Positions 25,416-34,988 of a stretch of 64,000 nucleotides of DNA are shown piece after piece. The stretch lies in the NCBI RefSeq assembly GCF_963676685.1, contig NC_092352.1, positions 24,571,117 to 24,635,116 of the forward strand. Direction: 5' to 3'. Source of the DNA: Mytilus edulis. Lineage: Eukaryota > Mollusca > Bivalvia > Mytilida > Mytilidae. The notes under the pieces were generated by a model. The model was given only the letters and a program-made list of their open reading frames with translations, did no database searches and had not been told where the DNA came from. Made by a program: the position numbers and the translations under genes. The first letter of the stretch is position 1. Every line of letters begins with the position of its first letter.

Positions 25416-26147
25416 GGTAGCACTCCACAGTTAGAAAATAAAATTACAAATAAGCCACAAAATGTTTTATCATCTCCTATTCCTGGTTTTCTAATATATT
25501 AACCACAGGGGTTTGTTATAATTGCCGGGTTTACTATCCATACAAACCCCTAAGCAAAACGCGTTTTTTAGGGGTTCTTATGGATAGTAAACCCGGCAAT
25601 TGTAACAAACCCCTGTGCATTAACCTAACTGTTTGTGTTGTACATGTGTATATGTATGTAATCAGTATATCTTCCATAGATTTCATTTTCAAAAGTTAAA
25701 AGGGTGAAAAATAATTCCTTTTATGTATATCCATGGCAACATTCTAAATTTAATTACCATAAAATATTGCTAAAAGGGGGTGAACATGTCACATATCCCC
25801 TCACAATTTGGGTCAAACTAGAATCCCAATGCCTTTGAGTGATACCTTTTTAGAAACTGTTCGCATAAATCTTCCCAATCATCAAATAAAACATGGGTGT
25901 CTTTCTCCTCATTTTTTTTCGTAAAATCTAATCACAAAGTTGGTGCAACAAAAAGTTGGAAAAAAACATTGCAATAATTGCCGGACCAAACAGCCCATAT
26001 TACATACATTACATAACCTTGATGTTCATATAAACCCAATACGAAGGCTATTTTGGTACTCAGCTATCCAAAAATGAATTTTATTGCACACTAGCTCTTA
26101 TATTTGAAAAATCCACAGGGGCCAAAATGGGAAACTACAGTGCTACC
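25416..26147. mobile_element. PIF/Harbinger-like MITE, 732 bp, with nested foldback
   Basis: Termini are GGTAGCACTCCACAG on the left and CTACAGTGCTACC on the right, inverted with a few mismatches. The element is flanked by TTA at 25413-25415 and 26148-26150, a TWA duplication as for PIF/Harbinger. There is no ORF. A 114-bp hairpin element is inserted near the left end. Confidence 0.65.
25504..25618. mobile_element. Foldback micro-element nested in the MITE
   Basis: Long inverted arms start CACAGGGGTTTGTTA on the left and end TAACAAACCCCTGTG on the right. They share 'attgccgggtttactatcca' and 'aaacccctaa' before a short loop containing 'acgcgt'. Flanks carry the direct repeat ATTAAC (25498-25503 and 25619-25624), probably a target duplication with one unpaired base. 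Confidence 0.7.
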
Positions 26148-26284
26148 TTACATTCAACTTTGCATATGCTTTACATTTTGAAGGGGTATAACTTTTTTAA
26201 AAACAGTTGTTTGTGGCACTGAGTTTCTAACTGGTCTGAGACATTGCTGATGTTAACTAGCAATATATAAGTCATTAAAAAGTA

Positions 26285-26500
26285 AGATCGAAAAAAATAC
26301 TGAACTCCTCGAGAAATTTAAAGTTGGAAGTCCCTAATCAAATGGTTAAATAAAAAGCATAAACACACCAAACGAATGGATAATAACTTTGATATTCATA
26401 ACTTGGTACAGGCATTTTCTTGTGTAGAAAATGGTGGATTGAACCTGGTTTTGTAGCTAGCTAAACCTCTCACTTGTATGCACGTCGCATAAATTCCAAG
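26285..26500 (-). repeat. Interspersed tail C, reversed
   Basis: Reads 'atactgaactcctcgagaaa', 'tccctaatcaaatgg', 'ccaaacgaatggataata' and 'ggattgaacctggtttt', the reverse of the tail C consensus. Confidence 0.65.
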
Positions 26501-26679
26501 ATATTACAATCAGACATAATAGATAAAAATGACACAAATAGGGGTACAGCAGTCAACATAGTGTGATAATTTTATCACTATAAAAACAAACAAATATGCA
26601 ACAAAGATGCGCAAAAAGACATATAGTGTATGTTCACTTTTGTTAATATGTCATGTGATTCAGTTAAGCCATTTCAATT

Positions 26680-26825
26680 AATATTTTTAGGCACTTTATA
26701 GCTTGCTGTTTGGTGTGAGCCAATGCTCTTTATTGAATACCGTACTTTGAATAATGGTTTACTTTTATTAATTGTGATTTGGATAGAGAGTTGTCTCATA
26801 TGCACTTATAACACATCTTCTATAA
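26680..26825 (+). repeat. RT-type 3' terminal block
   Basis: Ends 'gagttgtctcatatgcactt' then 'ataacacatctt', matching the end of the 4715-5400 tail. Confidence 0.5.
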
Positions 26826-27029
26826 AGACATAGAAACAGTATATCTATAAGTCAATATATATATTCCTGTTTAGAAAAAGCACGTAGGAAAAAATAAAAG
26901 ACACGAATGTAAAAATTATCATAGAACAATAATACAATGACAGGATGTATAAGCACAGAGTCACGTCAAATAGATATCACCAAAAACAGACTAAACAGAA
27001 AAAGTAATATTCATAAAGACAAATTAAAT

Positions 27030-27470
27030 AAAATTGAGAATGGAAATGGGGAATGTGTCAAAGAGACAACAACCCAACCATAGAACAGACAACAGCAAAA
27101 GGTCACCAATAGGTCGCCAATGCAGCGAGAAACTCCTTCACCCGGAAGCGTCCTTCAGCTGCTGGCCCCTAAAAAAATATATATACTAGTTTGAAGTAAT
27201 AATGGACGTCATACTGAACTCCAAATTATACACCAGAAACTAAAATTAAAAATCATGCAAGACTCACAAAGGCCAAAAGCTCTAGACTTGGGACAGGCGC
27301 AAAAATGCGGCGGCGTTGAACCTGTTTTTTTAAAATCTCAAACCGTCTCCCTATACCTCTAGCCAATGAAGAAAAGTAAACGCATACCAATACGCACAGT
27401 AAACTTCAGTTCAAGAGAAGCCAGAGTCTGATGTCAGAAGAGGTAACAAAAGAAAATAAATAAAATGAAT
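27030..27470 (-). repeat. RT-element 3' tail, reversed
   Basis: Starts 'aaaattgagaatggaaatgg' and 'tgtcaaagagacaacaaccc', then 'gaagcgtccttcagctg', 'gcgcaaaaatgcggcgg' and 'gagtctgatgtcagaag'. It is the reverse complement of 3800-4230 and is 5'-truncated before the coding part. Confidence 0.75.
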
Positions 27471-28885
27471 ACTGTAACACGATTTTAAGATGATAAACAA
27501 CGTAAGTACCCATAATCAATATTAAACTATGTAATAATTGTACACCTGAGAGCGCTTGCAATGACCGGCGGAAGGAAGGACGAACGGACGACCGGTATTT
27601 TTATGACCTACTCAATTCTTTGCCCATGGACAACAAAGATTTTGGGGGGCATAATTCAGTCGCCAAGTGGTCGAAAATGTTTTATTTTAGCGTAAAAGGT
27701 CATTACAGTTAAAGTGCAGGCTAAGATTTTATTTTTCGTGAGAAATTAAAAACTCATAAAAGCTGCCAAAATCACGATTTGTAACCACATTACACCTAGA
27801 ATATTACTTATTTATGGTACATATACTCCTGAGTAGTTTATTCCTTTGACTACGATAACCCCTTGTATGTTGGTGTAAAGTGGTTAGAACAACTGAATAT
27901 CAAACCAGATGTGATATGTAAATCTCTTTTACAGGTGTATCAAATATTAATTCTTACTCTGACTAAAAATAAATGTTGTACAATGTATTATAGTTATAAT
28001 ATCACGCCCAAGGCAAAAAATGCTTAAGCAATCGCACATTAATTTTTTTAACAAGAACTAAAGATTTAGCAGTACACACCCCACAGAATCTCGGCTGTAA
28101 ATCTAGCTTACTCGCAGCTACTGAAAGCTAGTTTAGAGCCAATAACAATTAATAATAATAAAAAAATCATGCATCAGAGACTAGAATCAATTAAAACACG
28201 TTCCAGGCATTTAGTGTTTAAACGTCATGGACATTCAAAGAAGACATGAATTGTGCAATGCCAAAATAAAAGTATCGTTAGGCAGTAGGTTGAGGTGCAC
28301 TAACACTATGCTTTTTATTTTGACATATGTTGTTGTTTGCAATTTGATGATAGTACACAGAAACGTAAATAACTGGGTAACAACTACAAAATTGCACATT
28401 ATTATTAGTATTGAACGACTCTGGGTCATTATTTATTCTCTTTGAGTTACCTAAAACTTCTTTCCAAAGCCTAGTTGTAAACATCTAATCTTCAGTTCTG
28501 TCTATACAGTAGCCATCACATTTTATACTTTTATTTCCTCTGTTTGTCTCAGCAACAGGCTCCCGACTTGAATGAGATGGGTACTTGACGGAGAACACTT
28601 CAGCGAGAGAGAACAAATCTGACATTATACCGCCAAGTGTAACATTTCCATGATGAACCAAAGTGTAATTGCAAAACAAAATAGACATTCACCAGGCAGC
28701 ATTAAATACTGTTTATGGTTTTAATATGGTGGGTATTGTTCAATCAGGTAAGTTTTCGTTAAAGTGGGCTTTCGAACAGATTAATCCTACGTTAAATTTT
28801 CCATAGAAATTCAAATTAAAATGTTTGCTTGAAATGTCTTGCGCTCTTTGAACTCAAAGAATGTGTGTTCGGGTTAAACAGGTTT
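27471..28885. other. Non-coding stretch
   Basis: Overlapping short ORFs on both strands at 28227-28688 have no recognisable domain or splice structure. Confidence 0.5.
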
Positions 28886-29060
28886 GTAAGCGCTCAACCC
28901 TTTCTTACATAAAAAAAAATGCCTGTACCAAGTCAGGAATATGACAGTTTTTGTTCATTTGTTCTTTTATGTATTTGAGCTTTTGATTTTGACATTTGAT
29001 TGGGGAATTTCCGTTTTGAATTTTCCTCGGAGTTCAGTATTTGTGTGATTTGTTTTCCTA
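28886..29060 (+). repeat. Interspersed tail C
   Basis: Contains 'gcctgtaccaagtcaggaat', 'atgacagtttttgttcattt' and 'ttgaattttcctcggagttc'. Confidence 0.65.
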
Positions 29061-29563
29061 AATCGTAATTTTTGTGTTTGTGTTAGCAATCATATCGTTT
29101 TTTTTTTTTATTGCGATCCCTTATTTCTTTATTTTTGTGTTTTTGTTATCTAGTATATAATTATTTCAGAATTTAGAAGTTTCCCCTGCACTGATCATAT
29201 TGATTGTATAAGTTCTCTCTCCTGTATGCTATGTCTTTTTTAGATCGAAAGTAAAAAATGAAGGCGTTAAATTGTCAAAACTGGTATTAACTTCGACACT
29301 TCCAAGTCAGGAATATCGTCAGTAGTGGTTTTATGTCAAATCTTCATTATTTTTACAGTATTTGGTGTTGATTGCAGATCTTTGATTGTTTTTGTTTGAT
29401 TTTGGTTAATTCATTCACTGCCTGTTTAAATTCGTAATGATTTTGATTTCGATATGCAGGATCATATGGTATGTATGGTTTAGACACCATCTTTTAGCTT
29501 TTTCGTCTTTTGATTGCAGTCTCGTTGATTCATATCCTATTTTTCATTTTATATACATGTATA
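29061..29563. other. Non-coding stretch up to the segmental duplication
   Basis: Nothing recognised. Confidence 0.5.
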
Positions 29564-30404
29564 AGTATTTGAATAAGTTTGGGTAATGTTAATGTTTACA
29601 ACTGTTAACAGTAAAAAAAATCATGTTCGGTAGCCATAACAGTTGTTCAGCTTTATCTCAGTGGTTTTAGATGAGAGATGTTTGGTGCAAACAGTCAAGT
29701 TGACATACGTCAAGTTAGTCATGTTAGTCGATAACAGCTAAAAACATGTTGGATCAGTTAGACGAAAAAGCCTTTGTGTCAACAAAACATCCAAATAATT
29801 TAATTAAATCTTAAACGAGATGAAAAAATATTTATTATCGACTTCAGAGTTTGAATGTCCTTCAATATCTTTCACCTTGTATTTAAGATAGGTATGGATA
29901 CTTTTAAAATTATTTGGAGAAAAGAGTTTTTACTTAAAATCTTAAATTCATATCAGAGCAAACAATCAAAGAAAGACAACTTCATATTCCAATACTTAAA
30001 TGTAAGTGTGTTGCCATTTTTATAATAAGTAACCTAACATGAAACGTTGGGTCATTGTATGTGCTAAATGCTTCTCTTCCAAAATAATAAAAATCAATTC
30101 TGCCGGTCAATGAGGAACTGTGAAATATTACTAACTACATGACCAGTGAGTACAATAAAAAATGTCAGTTTTAAAAATAGAAGTCCTAACATAGCTAATG
30201 TGTAAAATTCCAAAGTAATTTATCTGTTAAAAAATGAAGAAGAAAAATCTTTGTGAGGTGTGATATTGAACCCAGACGCAACTAATCTAGATTATTCTTT
30301 ATAATGATACGGTTTTCATGCAGAAAAATATTCATATAATTGGGTGATGACCCAATAACTTTTTTAACACCTAAATTAAAGGATAACATGAATACAAAAA
30401 CTGA

Positions 30405-30409
30405 CTAGT
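30405..30409 (+). repeat. Target site duplication CTAGT, left
   Basis: CTAGT precedes the TGTAAC terminus and is repeated at 34704-34708. The paralogous site has a single CTAGT ('ctgactagtataa' near 39877). Confidence 0.85.
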
Positions 30410-30663
30410 TGTAACAAACTTCAGTTAATTATTTATATGATTTATTTTACACCTAGGACTATATTTTATGTTATCTCTTATTTTCACTAACACCGGTAAT
30501 CTAGTCAAGCAGACCTTGTTTATCACGTGATTACGCACCTATTGAAATTTAACAGGTGAGTCTCAAATCAGTCGGCACATGATCATTGAGAGTAGCACAC
30601 GTTTGTGCAGTTGGGTTTGTGGTTTAGATAGCAATTTGGACATTATAATTGTCAGGACAGGAC

Positions 30664-30700
30664 ATGGATGTCCAAAGGCTAATTGAAACAACACTCAGGT
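30664..30700 (+). promoter_or_regulatory. Short upstream reading frame ending at a consensus splice donor
   Basis: ATG at 30664 opens 11 codons plus two bases ('MDVQRLIETTL'), ending at CAG|GTAAGT with the donor GT at 30699-30700. Joined to the acceptor at 31684-31685 ('tattgtacag'), it would continue in frame through one Ser codon into the gag ATG at 31688. The LTR end and primer-binding region would be removed as an intron. Splicing is inferred. Confidence 0.4.
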
Positions 30701-31130
30701 AAGTTATTTTACTTATATTTTATGGTACATTGAGGTCAATTTGCTGTCGAGATGATATTTCTTGCTCGCGGTCCAAATGTACGGATAATTGCCATATTAT
30801 TCATATTTATAGATAACGTAAGTAATTTTTGGGTTCAATTATTATTTTGCAGGGGTTTTTAGGCCCGGTTTTAGTGTGCGTTGGCACGTTGCTAATCGTC
30901 GACTGGTCGGAGATAATGGTGTCGATGAATTAATGGTGTCGGGGTTAAAAATGGTAACAACTCGGTGATATATTGGTTGGAGTTACAACGCATGGAGGCG
31001 GTGATAAATTTATAGTTCGTTTCTATTTATTTGGAGCAAAAAGTCCGTAAAATTATATACATTTTTAGTTGAGAAATCGAGAAGTCCGTGCAGTATTTAT
31101 GCAGTTTAAAGCAGTTATAGTTTGTTATTC

Positions 31131-31510
31131 AGCATTATATTTATTCATACAAATTTAGTGTTCTCTTCAATCAATTTAGAAGCAACCAGATATATGTGAA
31201 AATTAGTTAATTCGTCCGTTTAATTATAAAGAGAAATTTAAAGGGGAACAACCCAGTTCATCATTTACATCTACAGTACGTACAACGAGGAACGTATCCG
31301 GGCAGTGTGCGGAAAGTGTGCAGGCCGAAATTTGTTTGATTTATGTTTATTTCATGACATTTTGTTTTGTTCCGTGTGTGTTTATTTAGTTACATTTGTG
31401 TTCTCATTTCATATTACATTTTTGTTGAATTTACTTTATTTTGTTTTGTTAATTAAATTTATATTTTAATTTGGTTTTGTATGACATTGGCCACCTGACA
31501 ATTCCCAAAG
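31131..31510 (+). repeat. Inverted repeat arm, left (within the 5' LTR)
   Basis: These 380 bp are the reverse complement of 34316-34695, with identical length and no difference found by eye. The arm starts 'agcattatatttattcatac' and ends 'cctgacaattcccaaag'. Confidence 0.9.
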
Positions 31511-31527
31511 AACTTACTTCGTTACAA

Positions 31528-31545
31528 TGGTGGCAGCGGTGGGAT
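31528..31545 (+). promoter_or_regulatory. Candidate tRNA primer-binding site
   Basis: TGGTGGCAGCGGTGGGAT lies one base after the LTR end, where Ty3/gypsy primer-binding sites start with TGG. I have not matched it to a specific tRNA. Confidence 0.6.
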
Positions 31546-31687
31546 TGTCACTGTGCCAATTGTTATATTAGAAAATATTGTCAGATAGACAACAGGGATT
31601 TTTTTTTTTTGTTATATATTTTGTTTGAACTTTTATGTTTTATTATTTGTTTACATTATCATTTTATTATTATTTGTATTGTACAGT

Positions 31688-34360
31688 ATGGCAGGAAGTG
31701 TATTACCCGCTTGGGTTCCGGAGATGTTAGAGAAGGGTGAAACTTTGGAGACATGTTTAGAAATGTTGAAAAACATGCAGTCTACTGAGAGAGAAGCTAG
31801 AATGGAAGAGAGAGAGATGAGAAAGATAGAGATGGAAAAAGAGGTACGTTTAAAAGAGTTAGAGATTAGAGAGAAAGAAATGGCTCAAGGTGTTGCACCA
31901 CCACAGACACATTCAAGTTTGAAGTCGAAACTTCCTAAATTTAAGGAAGGTGAAGACCCAGATGTATTTTTAAGGTCCTTTGAGAAATTGGTGGTTTTGC
32001 ATAAAATACCCAAGTCTGAGTGGGCCCTTAGATTAGTCCCTTTACTTTGTGGGAAAGCTTTAGAGGCATTTTCTAGATTGTCTGAAGAGGACAGTAAAAA
32101 TTATGATAAAATTAAATCTGCTATTTTATGTAGATACGAGCTTACTGCCGAGGCATACAGGGAGAAGTTCAGAAGTGAACGCCAGTCTTCGGATGAGTCA
32201 TTTAAGGAATTTTCAGTCAGACTAGTAGGTTTTCTTAGACATTGGTTGGAGCGTGAGTTGATAGGCACTGATTTTGATAGATTTGTTGATTTAGTTACTA
32301 GAGAACAGTTAATGGTAAGTTGTAATAAAGAGCTCAAACTTTGGATCAAGGAACAGAAACCGAAAACAATTGATGAGTTGGTAGACAAAGCTGAGGCTTT
32401 TCAGCAAGCACATAAAGATGAACAGGTAAGTTCTAAATCAGTTGGGAGAATTGACACCGACCAATCTAAACAACAAGGTAGATATAACCAATCAAAAGGA
32501 AGACAACCTGACACTAGGACTTGTTTTATTTGTAAGAACATTGGTCATATAGCTACGCACTGTCCTACAAGGACGAACCGGTCAAAGGAGGATAATTTTA
32601 AGCCAGGTAAGTTTGGTTTGTGCATACAGAGTAGACAGGAGTATAGAGTAGATGATTATATTAGTGGTGTGACTGTTAAGTTGCCTGGTGTTTCATGTAA
32701 TGGCGACAAGGTACAGGTACATGGACTTGATATAGTAGAAGGTAAGATCGATTGTGATAAAATCTCAGTTTTGAGAGATACAGGTTGTTCTACTGTATTT
32801 GTTCATAGTAGGTTTACTAACCCAGATTGTCTTACAGGTCAGACTAGAGACATATGTTTAGCAGATGGTTCAGTGAAGCAGTGTCCAGAAGTATGTATTA
32901 ATATTTCTACTCCTTATATTTCAGGTGATATTATTGCATTGATCTTAGATACACCGTTTGCAGATCTGATTGTTGGAAACTATGTGAACACATCAGTACC
33001 ACATAGTGTCGATGGTTTATCAGTGACTAGTGGAGAAGATATTTTTGTTTCAGGTGACTCAGTCCCATGTCATGCAGTTGAGACTCGATCTCGAAAGAAG
33101 AAGCAGGATGAAGCAGATAGTATGATTGATCAGACGAATGTTCAGCGTAGTAGCGATATACCTATATCTCATTCTATAGATTTTTCAGACGTATGCCATG
33201 ATTTTAAGATTTGTGATAGGAAGCAGTTGATTGAGTTACAGAAGACAGATGAGACTTTGGATAAGGTAAAATCTTATGTAAGTGATGTGCATGATAACCC
33301 AGCATCTTATTTTATATATAATTCAGATTTACTATATAGAGTGTATACTAAGCCAAGTGGTGAAGTTATTCAGCAAATTGTATTACCAAGCAAGTTGAGA
33401 GGAACAGTTCTTTCGTTGGGACATGATATTCCGTTGGCAGGTCACCTTGGGAATAAGAAAACAAGAGACAGAATCATGCAGCACTTTTTCTGGCCAGGTA
33501 TATTTAATGATATTGCCGAATACTGTAGGTCTTGTCCAGATTGTCAGATAGGTACATCGAAGGGTAGAGTACCACGTGCTCCATTGATTAGCATACCACC
33601 TATGGATGAGCCATTTCAGCGCATTGCTATTGATTTTGTTGGCCCTTTGCCTATGACTGATGACAAAAACCGTTATGTACTTGTTTGCGTCGATTATTCC
33701 ACTAAATATCCAGAAGCAATTCCTTTAAAAGATCAAGAAGCTTCTACAGTCGCTAATGCTCTTATAAGTTTATTTTCTAGAGTTGGCATACCCAGGGAGC
33801 TGTTGACAGACCAAGGCAGTAACTTTATGTCAGAGCTGATGGTTGAGGTATGTAGACTATTAAAGATAAGTAAGTTACGCACTAGTCCTTATCATGCTAT
33901 GTGTAATGGACTCTGTGAAAAGTTTAACGGTGTACTGAAGAAAATGTTGAAGGCATATGCACGACAGACACCAAAAACATGGGATGCATATATCCCTTAC
34001 TTATTATTTGCATATCGGGAGGTACCAAATGAGAGTACTGGTTTCTCACCGTTTGAATTGTTATATGGCAGGCACATTAGAGGACCTCTAGCAGTACTTA
34101 AAGAAGAGTGGGAAGAGCCTAGTACATGTCAAAACTCTGTGTTGAGTTATTTATTAGACACTAGAGAAAAGTTGAGAACAATGGCTGAGTACGCCATTGA
34201 AAATGAAACAAAAGCGAAACAAAGACAGAAGTTTTATTATGATAGAAAAGCTAGAGACAGAAAGATTGAAGTTGGTCAAAAGGTGCTTATATTATTGCCT
34301 ACACATACATCAAAGCTTTGGGAATTGTCAGGTGGCCAATGTCATACAAAACCAAATTAA
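31688..34360 (+). CDS. Gag-protease-integrase polyprotein of the LTR retrotransposon (890 aa, truncated)
   Basis: The start ATG at 31688 begins MAGSVLPAW. An in-frame upstream ATG at 31625 would only add a hydrophobic stretch translated from a polypyrimidine tract, so I reject it. An acidic/basic coiled coil spans about residues 30-68 and is followed by a gag capsid-like region. A CCHC zinc knuckle (CFICKNIGHIATHC) lies at 279-292 and an aspartic protease DTG at 364-366. The integrase zinc finger has His 579/586 and Cys 616/619. The integrase core has Asp649, Asp708 and Glu744, with the canonical 35-residue D-to-E spacing. No RT or RNase H lies between protease and integrase, as in Gmr1-type gene order. 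After 'LLPTHTSKL' the frame enters the inverted LTR arm and ends 14 codons later, so the native C-terminus, RT and RNase H are lost. Frame and catalytic residues are otherwise intact, which suggests a recent copy. Confidence 0.9.
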   Translation: MAGSVLPAWVPEMLEKGETLETCLEMLKNMQSTEREARMEEREMRKIEMEKEVRLKELEIREKEMAQGVAPPQTHSSLKSKLPKFKEGEDPDVFLRSFEKLVVLHKIPKSEWALRLVPLLCGKALEAFSRLSEEDSKNYDKIKSAILCRYELTAEAYREKFRSERQSSDESFKEFSVRLVGFLRHWLERELIGTDFDRFVDLVTREQLMVSCNKELKLWIKEQKPKTIDELVDKAEAFQQAHKDEQVSSKSVGRIDTDQSKQQGRYNQSKGRQPDTRTCFICKNIGHIATHCPTRTNRSKEDNFKPGKFGLCIQSRQEYRVDDYISGVTVKLPGVSCNGDKVQVHGLDIVEGKIDCDKISVLRDTGCSTVFVHSRFTNPDCLTGQTRDICLADGSVKQCPEVCINISTPYISGDIIALILDTPFADLIVGNYVNTSVPHSVDGLSVTSGEDIFVSGDSVPCHAVETRSRKKKQDEADSMIDQTNVQRSSDIPISHSIDFSDVCHDFKICDRKQLIELQKTDETLDKVKSYVSDVHDNPASYFIYNSDLLYRVYTKPSGEVIQQIVLPSKLRGTVLSLGHDIPLAGHLGNKKTRDRIMQHFFWPGIFNDIAEYCRSCPDCQIGTSKGRVPRAPLISIPPMDEPFQRIAIDFVGPLPMTDDKNRYVLVCVDYSTKYPEAIPLKDQEASTVANALISLFSRVGIPRELLTDQGSNFMSELMVEVCRLLKISKLRTSPYHAMCNGLCEKFNGVLKKMLKAYARQTPKTWDAYIPYLLFAYREVPNESTGFSPFELLYGRHIRGPLAVLKEEWEEPSTCQNSVLSYLLDTREKLRTMAEYAIENETKAKQRQKFYYDRKARDRKIEVGQKVLILLPTHTSKLWELSGGQCHTKPN

Positions 34361-34695
34361 AATATAAATTTAATTAACAAAACAAAATAAAGTAAATTCA
34401 ACAAAAATGTAATATGAAATGAGAACACAAATGTAACTAAATAAACACACACGGAACAAAACAAAATGTCATGAAATAAACATAAATCAAACAAATTTCG
34501 GCCTGCACACTTTCCGCACACTGCCCGGATACGTTCCTCGTTGTACGTACTGTAGATGTAAATGATGAACTGGGTTGTTCCCCTTTAAATTTCTCTTTAT
34601 AATTAAACGGACGAATTAACTAATTTTCACATATATCTGGTTGCTTCTAAATTGATTGAAGAGAACACTAAATTTGTATGAATAAATATAATGCT
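34316..34695 (-). repeat. Inverted repeat arm, right (inverted LTR segment replacing the 3' LTR)
   Basis: Reverse complement of 31131-31510. It begins inside the polyprotein frame at 'ctttgggaattg' and is followed directly by 'tcgttaca', the authentic LTR end. The junction shares a 'ct' microhomology. Confidence 0.9.
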
Positions 34696-34703
34696 TCGTT
34701 ACA

Positions 34704-34708
34704 CTAGT
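34704..34708 (+). repeat. Target site duplication CTAGT, right
   Basis: Second copy of the 5-bp duplication, followed by 'ataatatcataacacaacca' exactly as in the empty site near 39880. Confidence 0.85.
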
Positions 34709-34988
34709 ATAATATCATAACACAACCAATCACCAACAGTTACATTCGGCTCTTTTGAGAAAATAAACTCAAGTACATCATAATTTAAATTTTTATACAG
34801 TGTTGTCATCTTATCACTAAAACAGTTAAATTGATAAAGGAAGATGTGGTATGAGTGCCAATGATACAACGCTCGATCCAAGTCACAATTTAAAAAAGTT
34901 AGACTGGTAAGAAGTGGCTATATTGGATGAACATATATCGATCGCAACCAAAGACAACATGACCTTTTAATGCATTCGAGCTAACTAA

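Larger units (their letters stand above)
30410..31526 (+). repeat. 5' long terminal repeat, 1117 bp
   Basis: Runs from TGTAAC to GTTACA. The right boundary is set by the shared 'cttcgttaca' at 31517-31526 and 34694-34703. The left boundary is set by alignment to the empty paralogous site. No direct 3' LTR partner exists. Confidence 0.8.
30410..34703 (+). mobile_element. Gmr1-like Ty3/gypsy LTR retrotransposon with deleted RT and rearranged 3' end
   Basis: The element is 4294 bp, with termini TGTAAC and GTTACA and a 5-bp CTAGT target duplication. From left to right it holds a 1117-bp 5' LTR, a primer-binding-site-like sequence, one ORF for gag-protease-integrase, then a 380-bp inverted copy of part of the 5' LTR, and finally only the last 8-10 bp of a normal LTR end. 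Integrase directly follows protease, the order known for Gmr1-like elements in which RT comes after integrase. Here the sequence breaks off within the integrase C-terminus, so RT, RNase H, polypurine tract and most of the 3' LTR are absent. It cannot transpose by itself. Confidence 0.85.

Noticed and set aside
28227..28688. Overlapping ORFs on both strands
   Set aside because: No domain, no splice signals that join them, and mutually shadowing frames.
31625..31687. Upstream ATG of the gag-pro-int frame with a hydrophobic N-terminus
   Set aside because: The 21 added residues translate a T-rich splice-acceptor-like tract; MAGSVLPAW at 31688 is the plausible gag start.
31471..31740. ORF across the LTR/gag leader
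   Set aside because: It spans the LTR end, primer-binding site and gag start in another frame; a shadow of the retroelement.
32101..32388. 95-codon antisense ORF inside gag
   Set aside because: Opposite-strand shadow of an intact coding region.
30410..34703. Endogenous retrovirus with envelope gene
   Set aside because: No envelope-like frame; coding content ends in integrase and the inverted LTR arm.
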